Shown here: positions 21,716-32,943 of the stretch, piece by piece | Layout of the letters: every line of letters starts with the position of its first letter | How positions within the stretch are numbered: the stretch's first letter is position 1 | Assembly: GCA_948567375.1 (NCBI GenBank) | Contig: OX419760.1 | Coordinates: forward strand, 21,824,001 to 21,888,000 | Length of the DNA stretch: 64,000 nt | Source: Lunularia cruciata | Lineage: Eukaryota > Streptophyta > Marchantiopsida > Lunulariales > Lunulariaceae | Reading direction: 5' to 3' | Notes under the pieces: generated by a model | The model's input: the letters and a program-made list of their open reading frames with translations, nothing else | What the model was told of the DNA's origin: nothing | Database searches by the model: none | Translations under genes and position numbers: made by a program

Positions 21716-22300
21716 TGTAATACCAATAGTTAGACATATTAACTAGAGGTGTTATGTACAATTATCTAGAAGGATGGTATGTACAATGGGTTAGGTAGAA
21801 CACATAGAGTTGTCACCAAAAGAGTACTTTTACTAATAGAGCAAAAACCAAAAATAGCCTGAAAACTTTAGAGCCAATTTTGGATGCCTAAACGGATGAA
21901 TTAGGGCTTAAGAATGAAAAGAGTTTCCCCTTTGGAGAAAAGGCTTGCTTTCTCCTCCCTATGATTTGTCTCATCTAGAGCTTTCCAATGGTACTTCATC
22001 CATGTGATTCTGAGCTTCTTATAGGAAGATTCTTTAAAGATTCCTTCTGATCAACCTATTTGACCAACTAGATAAGACAAGGACTGACATGTCACCCACC
22101 CAAGCAACTAATCTAAGGATAGAGCTCACAAATAGTCACCAATCCATGTATCTGATCCAAGGGTGGAGCTTCCTTTGAGGGGATCCTCCTTGCTATATAA
22201 TAGAGAGAAAGTGTTCCTTTGGGACATCAAAGTATTGAGTGTGAAGTTTGTGTTTCCTCTCATATCTCTTGGAGAGTTCTCTTGTCCTTGGAGTATTATA
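21716..22300 (+). repeat. Solo LTR (short class) with perfect target duplication GTTCT
   Basis: This 585-bp LTR runs from TGTAATACCAATAG to CCTTGGAGTATTATA and is colinear with the E3 LTRs at 22940 and 42252. GTTCT at 21711-21715 and again at 22301-22305 is a perfect 5-bp duplication. No internal element sequence is attached. The terminal CA has decayed to TA. Confidence 0.92.
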
Positions 22301-22450
22301 GTTCTTCATCCAGAGTGCATCATACTAGAGAGACTACCACTCCGTCATATGGGATAGCATCTTCTTTGCAAGCTACTGAATCCAATCAAACTTGGTTGAT
22401 TCTTATAGGTGGCTTAAGAGAGGAGCCGTATTTGCATTTGGGAGAGGATA

Positions 22451-22885
22451 TTGTTCATGGATGAGAATGATATTGCACCCTCTTCAAGTTTTTGGGGTAC
22501 TTACCACAAGTGCTTGTGGCTTCAGGGGCAGAAGGCATCTTTGAGTGATGAGATACAAAGACTCATTCATTTGAGAGAGAAGATGAGTTTGTCTAGATCA
22601 TTCATTCCTCATATCATTTTCCATACAGATTTGAGGAGGAAGATTCTAGTGTTAGATTTGAGTTTTATAGCAGTTGTGAGAGATCCTAGTAGACCTCATT
22701 TCTTGGAGTGGTGTTCTAAGACCATGAGGAGAGGATGGTGTTATTTTACCATGAGTAGTACTTTATGGTATATTCCACATCCTAGCATTAAAGAGTTTAT
22801 GGAGTATTGTATCTCTCACTTTGAGGAAAGCATATGGACTAGTGGTCCAAAGAACGATGTGGATACCCTATTTTGTTCCATGTAG
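22451..22885 (+). pseudogene. FCP1/NIF (HAD phosphatase)-like domain fragment
   Basis: The 144-residue frame contains RRKILVLDLSFIAVVRD (residues about 65-80; the acidic HAD motif I, degenerate since DxDx(T/V) is DLSFI). About 45 residues later it has KEFMEYCISHFEESIWTSGPKNDVDTL, which resembles the RP...FL..(C)...F.vgiWTS...nVd motif II region of FCP1-homology phosphatases. It stops soon after, before motif III. The domain hydrolyses phospho-Ser in related proteins, but this fragment lacks the intact acidic pair and is unlikely to be active. It lies 55 bp upstream of E3 and may be the rest of the unknown unit that begins near 19.98 kb. The assignment rests on two short motifs. Confidence 0.4.
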
Positions 22886-22939
22886 GAGCTTAGTCACCTA
22901 CCAATAGGAATTCACACCGATTCACTTTTGATGGCATGT

Positions 22940-23528
22940 TATATTATTAATAGCTAGACATATTATCTAGAGGTGAAAATTAGCTTGGTAACATCTAGAA
23001 GGATATTTTATATGATGTATTAATTATATTAGATAGACGTATCACCAAAAGAGTAATTCTACTAATAGGGTTGAAGCCAAAATTAGCCTAAAAACCTTAG
23101 AGCTAATCTTGGAGGCCTAAACAAATGAATTAGGCCTAAAAAATACAAAGATTTCCTCCCCTTAAGAGAAAGGCTTTCCTTCTCCTCCCATTATTCATCT
23201 CATCAAGAGCTTTCCAATGGTACCTCACACATTTTGAGTTTCTGATAGGAAGTTGCTCTAAAGATTCCCTGTGGTCAAACCTATTTGATCAACTAGAGAG
23301 AACAAGGACCAACATGTCACCCATCTTGGTAACTAATCTATGGGTGCTGCTTGATTACATATCACCAATCCATATATGTGATCCAAGAGTGGAGCTTCCT
23401 TTGAGAGGATCCTCTTTTCTATATAATAAAGTCAAGGTGCTCCTTTGGGACATCGGAGTATTGAGTGTGAAGCTTTGAGTTTCTTCTCCTATGTTTCTCT
23501 TAAGGTTTCCTATTCTCAAAATATTACA
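22940..23528 (+). repeat. 5' LTR of E3
   Basis: About 589 bp. It begins TATATTATTAATAGCTAGAC (consensus TGTAATACCAATAGCTAGAC) and ends AAAATATTACA. It is followed by ATGGTCTTAGAGCAAGTG, a decayed initiator-Met primer-binding site. It pairs with 42252-42839. Confidence 0.85.
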
Positions 23529-23700
23529 ATGGTCTTAGAGCAAGTGTTTCAATCCAAGAGAGTGAATCACCCCTCTTGGAGGAACATGGGCTGTTGAGAT
23601 TGAATAATTTTAAGGATAAAAACCGTAGTGCAATCAATAGATTAGGATTGTGCTAGAGAGAGGATAAGATGGAGGTTCCAAGAGGGAAATATCTAGCACC

Positions 23701-24056
23701 TTGCTTTTGATTCTTGAATCCATTCCACATCAAGATTATGTACATCCAGCATGGGCAAGTGAGAGTTTATCTCATTTTCCATTTTGGAGTATAGTTCATG
23801 GATATATTGATGAATTCACCAAATCCGGAGATTTTCCTATCACGATCTACAATAGAGAGTGGGATTTAACAATCTATATTTTGGTATGATGGATCTGACT
23901 ATACCAATCCTCTTCCTTTCAACACTCAAGTAAAAATCTGCTATGTGGTTAGACCAAAAGTAATGTTGAGGGATTTTGTACTCCATAATTTTGGTGAAAA
24001 ATATTACCAATTAATTATAGCCTCTGAAGTCTCAATAATTTGTACCTCCTCTTGAG
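23701..24056 (+). pseudogene. Leader ORF remnant of E3
   Basis: Diverged copy of the leader seen at 31027-31435. The first half at 23701-23889 retains FPFWSIVHGYIDEF and YNREWDLTIYIL. The second half continues in the +1 frame with NPLPFNTQVKICYVVRPKVM to about 24056. The frame change falls at the same place as in the other copies, although this element is much more diverged. Confidence 0.6.
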
Positions 24057-24124
24057 TGATCATATTAACTCTTTATTGAGGTAGGAAGTAGTAATTGAGT
24101 AGTTGTTATGTAGGAATCATGGAT

Positions 24125-25140
24125 TTGTAGTTGTAAGAGTTGATGCAAGGGATGTTGAACACGTTTTGTAAGATCAAGATGACTATGGAGGCATTGAAAA
24201 TTAAGTACATACCTCCAAGAATTATCAAGCAATGCACAAAGGAGAGTTGTCTCAAAACCCATTACCAACGGCCAAAGAACACGGAGAGTCACTCGTGCCA
24301 ATGACATCATCCTTGGTAAAAAATGAGACCACATTGTTACTATAGATGAAGAAGATATGCAATATCAAGCCTTACAAGGGATACTTTTACATGGGAGTAA
24401 TGGAGAACTAGATTTCAAGAACAAATTGATACTTTTGATTGTTCATAATTGAAATCACCAATTATTTTGAAGGTGTGTTTGCATGTGTGAACTTGACCAA
24501 TAAACCTTCCACATGGTGTGATGCTTGGGAACTATCGATGTTGATAGAAGGAAGAGAGGTCACTTGGACAACCATGCAAGAAGAGCTACCAAAAACTTCC
24601 AATCCGTGGATTTTGTGCAAATGTCACAAACCTTACTGTGGGAGTTGAATTAGGAGAATAGTGCAGAAGAACATGTGGAGGCATTCCTTGATCTATTGGT
24701 CACAATAATTGACATGAGTCCAGAAGAAGCTCTAGACAATTTCAAACAAGGGTTAAAAGAGCAAATCTGCCAAGAAGTAATGGTGCAAAACCCTTGCACA
24801 ATTTTTTAAGCTATTGCTTGTGCTTAGAGAATAACAAGTGCACTTGGAAGAGGTGAAGAAGTAGTCCCAATTAAACATTATTGGGCCAAACACAACACTT
24901 TGCTAGACCAGTTCCTATCAAATTGGGAACATTCAATTTTGAGAACAAGGAGCACGACCGCTCCAAGGAGAACAAGGGCAGGTTGAAGAAAGGAGAGATG
25001 GGGTCCTAAGAGAGGAGGAGACTCAAGCAAAACTACTTCATTTTCACAACTGATGCTAAGTTGGGCACCTAGCCATTAATTATTGTATTCATTTTCCTAG
25101 AGGCCCTCGGCCTCCATACAAGTGATCTTTGAACAACATG
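24125..25140 (+). pseudogene. Gag remnant of E3
   Basis: Recognisable by similarity to E1 and E2. Visible are the ACVNLTNKPSTWCDAWELSM segment (24480-24540, missing from E1), AEEHVEAFLDLLVTIIDMSP, EALDNFKQGLKEQICQEVMV (about 24728-24786), and a zinc-knuckle region that has lost its cysteines. Many stops. It would form the virus-like particle shell. Confidence 0.65.
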
Positions 25141-25239
25141 GAGAGATGAATTGAAAAGGAAGAGGCGGAAATCCCATTGGAAAAGAAATTGTCAAAAAAT
25201 ATACCTTGTGGCCTTATTGGCTCAATGGAGAAGCAAAAA

Positions 25240-25985
25240 AATGGGAGAAGGAAGAGGAAAAGTGTGCAGAGGTTGAGAGAGACAAACTCACACTTGATTA
25301 TCATAAATGGAGTCATAAAACCCAATTAGGCAAGAATATTGATAGATCCAAGAGCAATAGAGAATTTCTTGTCTCTCTCTATTGCAATAAGGTTGGAGAT
25401 AGATCTAGAGAAGGATTAAAATGAAGAAGTAGAATTACCTAATGGGTAGATAGAGAGGATTGAATCATTACTTAGAAAGGTAGCACTCTCTGTAGGAGAG
25501 TTTCAAGAAGCAATTAAATGGCAAATGATATGGTTAGCTCAATATGATGTAATCTTAGGTATATCATGGATGGAGCACTACAACCCCGTGGTCAATTGGA
25601 GGAAGAAAGTAGTGAGAACTCACCAATGGAAGATCATTGGGGTTAAAGAGAGCACACAAGCAAGAATAAACTCTCTATGTCATAGGGACAACAACTATCT
25701 ATAAGGCAGATAGATGTTTCATGGGCCTAGTAAGAGAAGTCTAGAGTGCACAACTCAATGGACAAGTTCTTGAGAACTTAAAAGATGTGGTCAATGAGTT
25801 TCAAAATATCTTCCTCGATGATCTACCCTTAGGATTACTACCAAAAGGAGAGTAGATCATAAATTTGAGATAATTCCTAGGAAGACCCCTCCTTGTAGGG
25901 TCTCATATTGTCTCTCACCTCATGAGTTGGAGGAGTGTAAAGCTCAAATCAAAGATATGATATAGAAAGGGTTCATCCAACCTAA
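25240..25985 (+). pseudogene. Protease and start of RT of E3
   Basis: Protease-like pieces are IDRSKSNREFL (active-site region, DSG lost) and the conserved SWMEHYNPVVNWRKKVVRTH (about 25566-25625). RT begins at about 25740 and is interrupted at 25985 by E2, inside the segment corresponding to [13 protein letters not shown]. It resumes at 38872. Confidence 0.65.
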
Positions 25986-26643
25986 TGTAATACTTCGAGG
26001 ACAAGAGAAGAGAGAAAACACAGATTACACACTCCACATTTAGTGCCCCAAAGGAGCACCTTCTCTTTATTATATAGACAAAAGAGGATCTCTTCCAAGG
26101 AAGCTCCACCCTTGGATTACTTACTTGGATGGGTGACATGTCGGTCTAGATCCTATCTAGTTGGTCAAACAAGCTTTGACCAGAGGGAATCTTTTAGAGA
26201 ATCTTCTTGTAGGAGTCTCAGAATCATGTGAGTAAGGTACCATTGGAAAGCTCTTGACTAGAAAAATCAGTGGGGGGAGGACACATTTTCAAGGCCTTAT
26301 TCATCCGTTTAGGCCTCCAAAATTGCCTTCAAAGATTTCAGGCATATTTTGGTTCCTATTCTATTAGTAGAAGTTCCCTTTTGGTGATACCTCTTTCTGA
26401 TGTTTTTAGTCCATCATGTGTAACATCCTTCCAGATGTTACCAAAAAAATTCTCACCTTTAAATCATATGTCTAGCTATTGGTTCTAAGGTTCTTGTCTA
26501 TTTTGGTTTTTGCTCTATTAGTAGAAGTACTCTTTTGATGATACTTATATCTGATCTATTTTGACCATCATGTATAACATTATTCTAGATGTTACCAAAC
26601 CAAATTTCATATCTAGATCATATGGCTAGCTCATGGTATTACA
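25986..26643 (-). repeat. 3' LTR of E2, with an internal deletion
   Basis: 658 bp against 746 bp for its partner at 38121-38866. One missing piece (about 47 bp at 26107) lies between two copies of AAGCTCCACC that survive intact in the partner. Another small gap is in the G-rich tract near 26275. It is preceded (minus strand) by the polypurine tract AAAAGGAGGGAGGTC. Confidence 0.88.
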
Positions 26644-26659
26644 GACCTCCCTCCTTTTA

Positions 26660-27115
26660 AGACGCAACGTCCTCGTTGTGCAATTGTTGCTCAAATGCTT
26701 GTACCAACACTGGTGCATGTGCCAAACTGGCAGTGGGCTCCCATGGTGCTTCATAGACGGGGTAACCTTTCCACTATACAAGATAGTCTACCCACGGATG
26801 GCGAGTACCACGCATGCATTTTTGGAGAATACGCTCAACTTTATATTCTTCTGTGCCATCAATGAGTATCGGACAAGGTCGAATGTCTTGTGTGGAATGA
26901 CACTGGCCTGATCGGGAAGCATATCTGTGTAGTATGGAAACATGGAACATTGGATGGATCTTCATGTGTGGTGGTAGCTCAAGGTGATAGGCCACAGCGC
27001 CGACGCGACAAAGAATCGAGAAAGGCCCAATAAAACAAGGTCTGAGCTTATGAGGTCCAACTAATGTGAGGTTGGTTGTTGATAGCCACACTTGATCCCC
27101 AACATTGAACTCCAT
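26660..27115 (-). pseudogene. Integrase C-terminus and chromodomain of E2
   Basis: MEFNVGDQVWLST, HKLRPCFIGPFSI and HPMFHVSILHRY form the GPF/Y-type integrase tail. EEYKVERILQKCMRG...HPWVDYLV then begins the chromodomain, continuing in another frame to the stop near 26660. Chromodomains at this place mark chromoviruses and are known to guide integration to particular histone marks. Confidence 0.8.
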
Positions 27116-27149
27116 GTGCCTACGGTATGCATTAGCATATTGCTTCTGT

Positions 27150-27990
27150 CAATTTTGTGCAATCTGTAATCTGTGCTTGGTGCTCTCCACACTGTGTTGG
27201 ATTCTAGAAACAAATGTGTTGACGTCATTGACCTTGGTAGCCACTAGACGATCTTCATCAAGCTTGAAGGTGTGAAGGGATGCTCACCATACATGAGAAA
27301 GAACGAAGTGACCTAGGTGGATGCATTCACTAAATTGTTATAAGCGAATTCTACCAACTGAAGTAGGGTGTCCTACCTCTCTTGCTCTTCTAAGGTGAAG
27401 TTGCGTAACATGTCTTCAATTGTGCAATTAGCCCACTCTGTTTGGCCATCTTTTTGTGGGTGGTAAGCTGTGGACATGGCCTACTTTGTTTTGAAGAAAC
27501 AAAAGAGTGTTTGCCAAAACAAACTGGTGAATTGAGTGCCTCTATCAGTGATAAGTACTCTAGACATGCCATGGTGAGAGAAGACTACATCTAAGTATAA
27601 TTGAGCTAGTTGTGGAGCGGTCATATCCTTGGTGGTAGGGCGTACATGAATCATTTTGCTGAGCCGGTCCACAAAGACCACAATGGAGTCAAACCCTGAG
27701 GTGGTCTTGGGTAATTCACAGACAAGATCCATACTCATTTGTTCCCAACGTTGGGTAGGCGTGGGGAGAGGTTGAAGGAGCCCTGCATGAGCTTGATTAG
27801 AGGTTTTGTTCTGTTGACAAAGTAGGCAACTGTGCACATAGTCTATCATGCCATTGTTCATACTTGGGCCAATAGTAATGGCGTTGGACTGCATCCAAGG
27901 TCTTGTCCACTCTGACATGACCTGCAATGGTTGAATCATGACATTTCGCTAGAATGGTGGTGCATAATTTTGGGACATTTGGGATCCATA
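27150..27990 (-). pseudogene. Integrase of E2
   Basis: The 27939-27481 frame holds a zinc-binding end (CLLCQQ) and the catalytic core: MDLVCELP (first Asp) and LITDRGTQFTSLFW (second Asp). A stop follows shortly after FFKTK. The Glu region (QTEWANCTIEDML) is in another frame at about 27430. The second Asp is kept here but lost in E1 and E3. Confidence 0.8.
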
Positions 27991-28059
27991 ATCAACCATC
28001 ACAAAAGGTGAGTCCTTGGGTGCTGGTGACGCCTTTGGATGAATGTGCTTCTACAATCT

Positions 28060-29520
28060 ATGGATCAGTTTATGTAGCAGCCAGAATTCAAGGTTAATCT
28101 TAACCTCTGCCACCAAGTTGTTTGCCATTGGCATGCGGGTAAATGCATATGCAAGTTGCTTCTTACCTTCCACGTAGGTGATTGACATATTGAAGCGTTG
28201 TCGCCACTCTGCCCACTGAATCTGGTGACAAGATAGATCCTTCTACGTCTCGAGATAGACTAGAGGTTTGTGGTCTTTCTCTACTACAAATGCCTTCTTG
28301 CCCAGATAGTGCTTCCAATGCTTGGTTGCTAGAACAATGGCCAGCTCTTCTCGTTTGGTGGTGTGCTAGTTGCACTCTGCCGGTAACAACTTTTGAGAGA
28401 AATGTGCAATTGGATGCCATCCGTCATACCACTCTTGTTGTAGGACTGCTCCTATTGCTACGCCTGATGCATGTGTAGCCAACTTGATTGGTCATTTTGA
28501 GTCATACCACTTCAAGATTGGTGAATGTAGCAAGGCAACTTTCAATTCTTGAAAGGCCAACTCTTGTGCGGTTCCCCATGTTCACTTCTTCCACTTGCCA
28601 AGTAGTGCCGTTAAAGGCTATGAAACCTTGGAGAAGTCCTTGACAAATCTATGATAGAATCCCGTCAACCCCAAGAAGCTCTTGAGTTTGATCTTTTGGG
28701 GCACGCCATTTTTGAATGACCTCTATTTTATCTATCAATACTTAAATGCCCTTTGCACTTACTCTATGCCCCAAGTAGTCTACTTCAGACTTGCCAAACT
28801 TGCACTTTGACATTTTGGCATACAATCAATTTTTGTCTTATATACTGGAGGACTTCTCATAGATGTTGTTTGTATTCCGTCATTGTGCTACTATATACTA
28901 AGATATAGTCCAAGAAGACGATAACAGACTCATCCAAGTATGGATGAAATATGTCATTCATTAGACTCTTGAAAGTGGCAGGTGTACTGGTGAGGCCAAA
29001 AGGCATCACAAGATACTCGAGTGGCCATACCTGGTTCAAAAGGTAATTTTGTACACATCCTCCTCTGCAATTTGGATTTGATTGTAACTGCTCCGCAACT
29101 CTAATTTGGTGAAGTATCTCATTCCATGGAGTTGATCAAACAGGGCATCCATGCAAAGTTAGGGGTATTTGTTCTTCACTATTTGCTGATTGAGACCTTG
29201 ATAGTCAATGCACATGCGCATTGTACCATCCTTCTTCTTCTAAACAAACAAGACAAGAGCCCCATATGGTGATACGCTAGGTTGGATGAACCCCTTCTGC
29301 AGCATCTTCTCAATTTAAGTCTTACACTCCTCTAACTCATGAGGTGATAGGCGATATGGGGCCTTACAAGGAGGTGTCTTCCACGGGAGTGTCTTAATTT
29401 TATGATCTACTCTCCTTTTTGGTGGTAATCTTGAGGATAGATCATTGGGAAAGACATCTTGAAATTTATCCACCACAGCCTTCAGTTTCTCAGGAACTTG
29501 TCCATTGAGTTCTGCACTCT
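28060..29520 (-). pseudogene. Reverse transcriptase and RNase H of E2
   Basis: In several frames on the minus strand: the RT fingers ([20 protein letters not shown], about 29330-29260), [31 protein letters not shown] (29030-28960), and [11 protein letters not shown], where the catalytic DD has become DY. RNase H follows with KLATHASGVAIG, LATKHWKHYLG and EKDHKPLVYLE down to about 28060. This is a dead copy. Confidence 0.8.
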
Positions 29521-29559
29521 AGAATTCTCTTATTAGACCCATGAAACATCTATCGGTCT

Positions 29560-30000
29560 TACAGACAGTTGCCGTCCCTATGATATATAGAGGCAGATCC
29601 TACTTGGATGATTTTTCTTTAACCCCAATGATTGATCATTGGTGGGTTCTCACTACTTTCTTCCTCCAATCTACCATAGGGTTGTAATGCTCCATCCATG
29701 GCATGCCTAAGATTGCATCATAACAAGCTAATTGTATCACTCGCCACTCAATTACTTCCTGATATTCTCCTACAAAGAGTGTTACCCGTTTAGGTAATGA
29801 TTCAATCCTCTTTGTTTGCCTGTTAGGCAACTCTACTTCTTCACTTCTATCCCTCTTTAGATCCATTCCCAATCTTATTGCAACAAAGCAAGATAAGAAA
29901 TTATTTGTTGCTCCCAGATTGATTAATACTCTCACTTGATTCCCTTCTAGTACTCCATTCACGACAATCAATTGTGAGGTTGCCTTTCAGGATCTTTGCG
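29560..30000 (-). pseudogene. Protease of E2
   Basis: The 111-residue frame (29971-29636) is VVNGVLEGNQVRVLINLGAT through PWMEHYNPMVDWRKK. The retropepsin active site DSGAT has become NLGAT, so the catalytic Asp is lost. It matches 32458-32790 in E1. Confidence 0.8.
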
Positions 30001-30166
30001 CATCAGTCTTCTTCCTTCCCTCACTTCTCTTCTTCCTTATTGAGCCACTAAGGCCGCAAGGTACATTTATTGGCAATCTTTGTTTTCCAAAGTGATTTCC
30101 ACCTCCTACTCCTCCTCTTCAATGCGCCTATCCATGTTGTTCAAAGATCGCATGTATGAAGGCCAA

Positions 30167-30893
30167 TGTAATACCAAGAGCTAGCCATATGATCTAGATG
30201 TGAAATTTGGTTTGGTAACATCTAGAATGATGTTATACATGATGGTAAAAATAGATAAGATAGAAGTATCACCAAAAGAGTACTTCTACTTATAGAGCAG
30301 AAACCAAAATAGACTTGAAAACCTTAGAACCAATAGCTAGACATATGATTTAAAGGTGAGAATTGGTTTGGTAACATCTGCAAGGATATTACACATGATA
30401 GACTAAACAGATCAGAAAGAAGTATCACCAAAAGGGGACTTCTACTAACAAAGTAGGAACCAAAATATGCTTGAAATCTTTGAAGGCAATTTCAAAGGCC
30501 TAAACGGATGAATTAGGCCTCGATTCCCCCCCCCCAAACAGATTGAAGGCTGGCCTTCCCTCCTCCCCTGCTTTGTCTCATCGAGAGCTTTCCAATGGTA
30601 CCTTATTCACGTGATTCTGAGATTCCTACAGGAAGATTCTCTAAAAGATTCCCTCCAGTCAAAGCTTGTTTGACCAACCACATAGGACCTAGACCAGACA
30701 TGTCACCCATCCAAGTAAGTAATACAAGGGTTGAGCTTGCTGACATGTCACCTATCTGTGTCCCTAATCCTATGGTAGAGCTTCCTTGGAGGAGATCCTC
30801 TTTGTCGATATAATAAAGAGAAGGTGCTCCTTTGAGGCATCGATTGTTTGAGTGTGCAATTTGTGTTTTCTCTCTTGTCCTTGGAGTATTACA
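30167..30893 (+). repeat. 5' LTR of E1
   Basis: TGTAATACC...GGAGTATTACA. A TATATAATAAAGAG region at about 30809-30824 is the likely core promoter and polyadenylation area. The usual primer-binding site just downstream is damaged (AATGAGAAATTG where relatives have ATGGTATCTGAGC). Confidence 0.93.
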
Positions 30894-31026
30894 ATGAGAA
30901 ATTGTTTTAGTCCAAGAGAGTGGATCACCCCTCTTGGAATAGCACGAACTACTAAAAATGAGTAATTTGAGGTGGAGAACATAGAGTAGTTGCTAGACTT
31001 AGGAGGGACTTTAGAGAGCGGATGGG

Positions 31027-31435
31027 ATGGATGCGCCGGGAGGCCAATTTCCCACACCTAGCTTTCCATTCTCAAACCCATTCCACATCAAGGTTCTGTA
31101 CATCCAGCATGAGCAGATGAGGATATCGCTAGTTTATCACTTTGGTGCAGAATTCATGGACAAAGTGATGAACTCACCAAACCCGGTGATTCTACCTGTG
31201 GTGATATATGACGGAGAGTGGGATTTGACAATCTACATTCTATTATGATAATATGGATATGAATGTCCCAAATCCTCTCCCTTTCAACACTCAAGTAGAA
31301 ATTCGTTATGTAGTGAGGCCGAAAGTGATGTTTAGAGATTTTGTGGTTAGGAATTTTGGTGAGGAGTATTATCAACGAGTGATAGCTTTTGAGGTCCCAA
31401 TGGTAGTTCTGATAGTTTGTGCACCTTCAGAGTGA
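31027..31435 (+). CDS. Conserved leader ORF of the chromovirus family (E1 copy, two frames)
   Basis: The first frame, 31027-31248 (73 residues), starts MDAPGGQFPTPS and ends TIYILL. The second, 31253-31435 (60 residues), starts MDMNVPNPLPFNTQ. They are related by a +1 shift around CATTCTATTATGATAATATG. Copies with the same split are at 37981-37570 (E2), 23701-24056 (E3) and, partly, 266-1 (E0). It lies between the primer-binding site and gag. I recognise no domain. It has a mixed beta-rich character with conserved YHFGAEFMD, REWDLTIYI and VVRNFGEEYYQ segments. The frame change may mean two small proteins, a frameshift, or a shared ancient lesion. Confidence 0.6.
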
Positions 31436-31488
31436 TTATATTGACTCTGTATTGAAGTAGACATTAGCAATTGAGTGTTGCAAGAACC

Positions 31489-32362
31489 ATGGATCCGCAA
31501 TTGCAAGAGTTGGTGCAAGGAATGCAAGGGATGTTGAATGAATTTCGAGAGATTAAGATGACCATGGAGACATTACAAAGTCAAGTGCAGATCCTCGGGA
31601 ACGATCAAGCCATGCAAGAAGAAGAGCCGTCTCAAAACCCAATACTTGCGATTGGAGTACTTGGAGAGGCACCCGTGCCTATGAACCCTATCAACGATGA
31701 AGCCACATTGCTACTCTGGATAAAGAAGACCTGCAATATTGAGCCTTACAAGAGGCAACGTATGATGGGAGTAGTGGAACATTGGATCGACCCGACTATG
31801 GGGATTGAGACAGAAGAATAGCGTACAAGAGTATGTAGAGGCATTTCTGGATCTACAAGTTGCCATTACCGACATGAGTCCAGCAGAGGCTCTCGACAAT
31901 TTCAAACGAGGGTTGAAAGAGCGGATTCGCCAAGAAGTCATGGTGCAAAATCCTTGCACGATATTTGAAGCCATTGCTTGTGCGCAAAGAATAGTAGGAG
32001 CATTAGGTGGAGGTGAAGGAGTAGCTCCACCTCAACATTATTGGGCAGAAATGCCACACATGGGTGGACCAGTACCAATGGAATTGGGCAACCTTCGATT
32101 CCGGGATCAAGGAGCACAACCGCTTCAAGGGGAGCGGGGACAGGTAGAAGAACAAAGAGATGGAGTCCAACGAGGAGAAGGGACTCAAGGAGCACAACGC
32201 CATTGTTACAATTTTGGCCGTATTAGGCACATATCTACCAACTGTTGCACGCGTTTCCCTAGAGGCTCTCGGCCTTCGTTCAAGCAATCTTTGAACAACA
32301 TGGAGAGGCACATTAAAGAGGAGGAGGTGGAAATCACTTTGGAAAACAAAGATTGCCAGTAA
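31489..32362 (+). pseudogene. Gag of E1, with internal deletion and frame break
   Basis: The start MDPQLQELVQGMQGMLNEFR is coiled-coil-like. At residue about 105 (HWI|DPTMG) a block of roughly 190 bp present in E2 (including GYLTDKALTWYDAWERSMLV) is missing, and near 31810 the frame changes. The rest (SVQEYVEAFLDLQVAITDMS...CYNFGRIRHISTNC) matches Ty3 gag, with the zinc knuckle degenerate (second Cys is Phe). Loss of part of the capsid core means that this copy could not build particles. Confidence 0.8.
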
Positions 32363-32931
32363 ATGTACCTCGCGGCCTTACTGGCTCAATAAGGAAGCAG
32401 CAAAGCAAGGGAAGGAAGAAGAATAATGCGCAAAGATCTCGAAAGGCAACCTCACAATTGATTGTTGTGAATGGAATGCTAGAAGGTAATCAAGTGAGAG
32501 TATTAATAGATCCGGGAGCAATAGAGAATTTCATGTCTCACTTTGTTGCAATAAGATTAGGAATGTATCTAGAGAGAGATGGAAGTGAAGAAGTAGAGTT
32601 ACCAAATGGGCAAACAAAGAGGATTGAATCATTACCTAGACGGGTAACCCTCTCTGTAGGAGAATATCAAGAAGCAATTGAGTGGCGAGTGATACAATTA
32701 GCTCGTTATGATGCAATTTTAGACATGCCATGGATGGAGCAATACAACCCTATGGTGGATTGGAGGAAGAAAGTAGTGAGAACCCACCAATGGTCAATCA
32801 TTGGGGTTAAAGAAAAATCACACAGGCAAAAACTGCCTCTATATGTTGTAGGGACGGCAACTGTCTGTAAGATTGATAGATGTTTTATGGGTCTAATAAG
32901 AGAAGTCCAAAGTGCACAACTTGATGGATAA
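32353..32931 (+). pseudogene. Protease and linker of E1
   Basis: Retropepsin-like domain with LIDPGAIENFMSHFVAIRLG (active-site Asp kept, but DSG changed to DPG) and the downstream DAILDMPWMEQYNPMVDW. It ends at a TAA (32929-32931); pol continues in the same frame at 32944, so a single nonsense codon separates protease from RT. A protease of this type would process Gag-Pol. Confidence 0.8.
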
Positions 32932-32943
32932 ATTCCTGAGAAA

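Noticed and set aside
30595-30813. 72-residue frame MVPYSRDSEIPTGRF... recurring in several places
   Set aside because: It lies in the LTR in every case (also 492-710 and 38313-38504) and has no gag or pol role. LTR conservation explains its recurrence.
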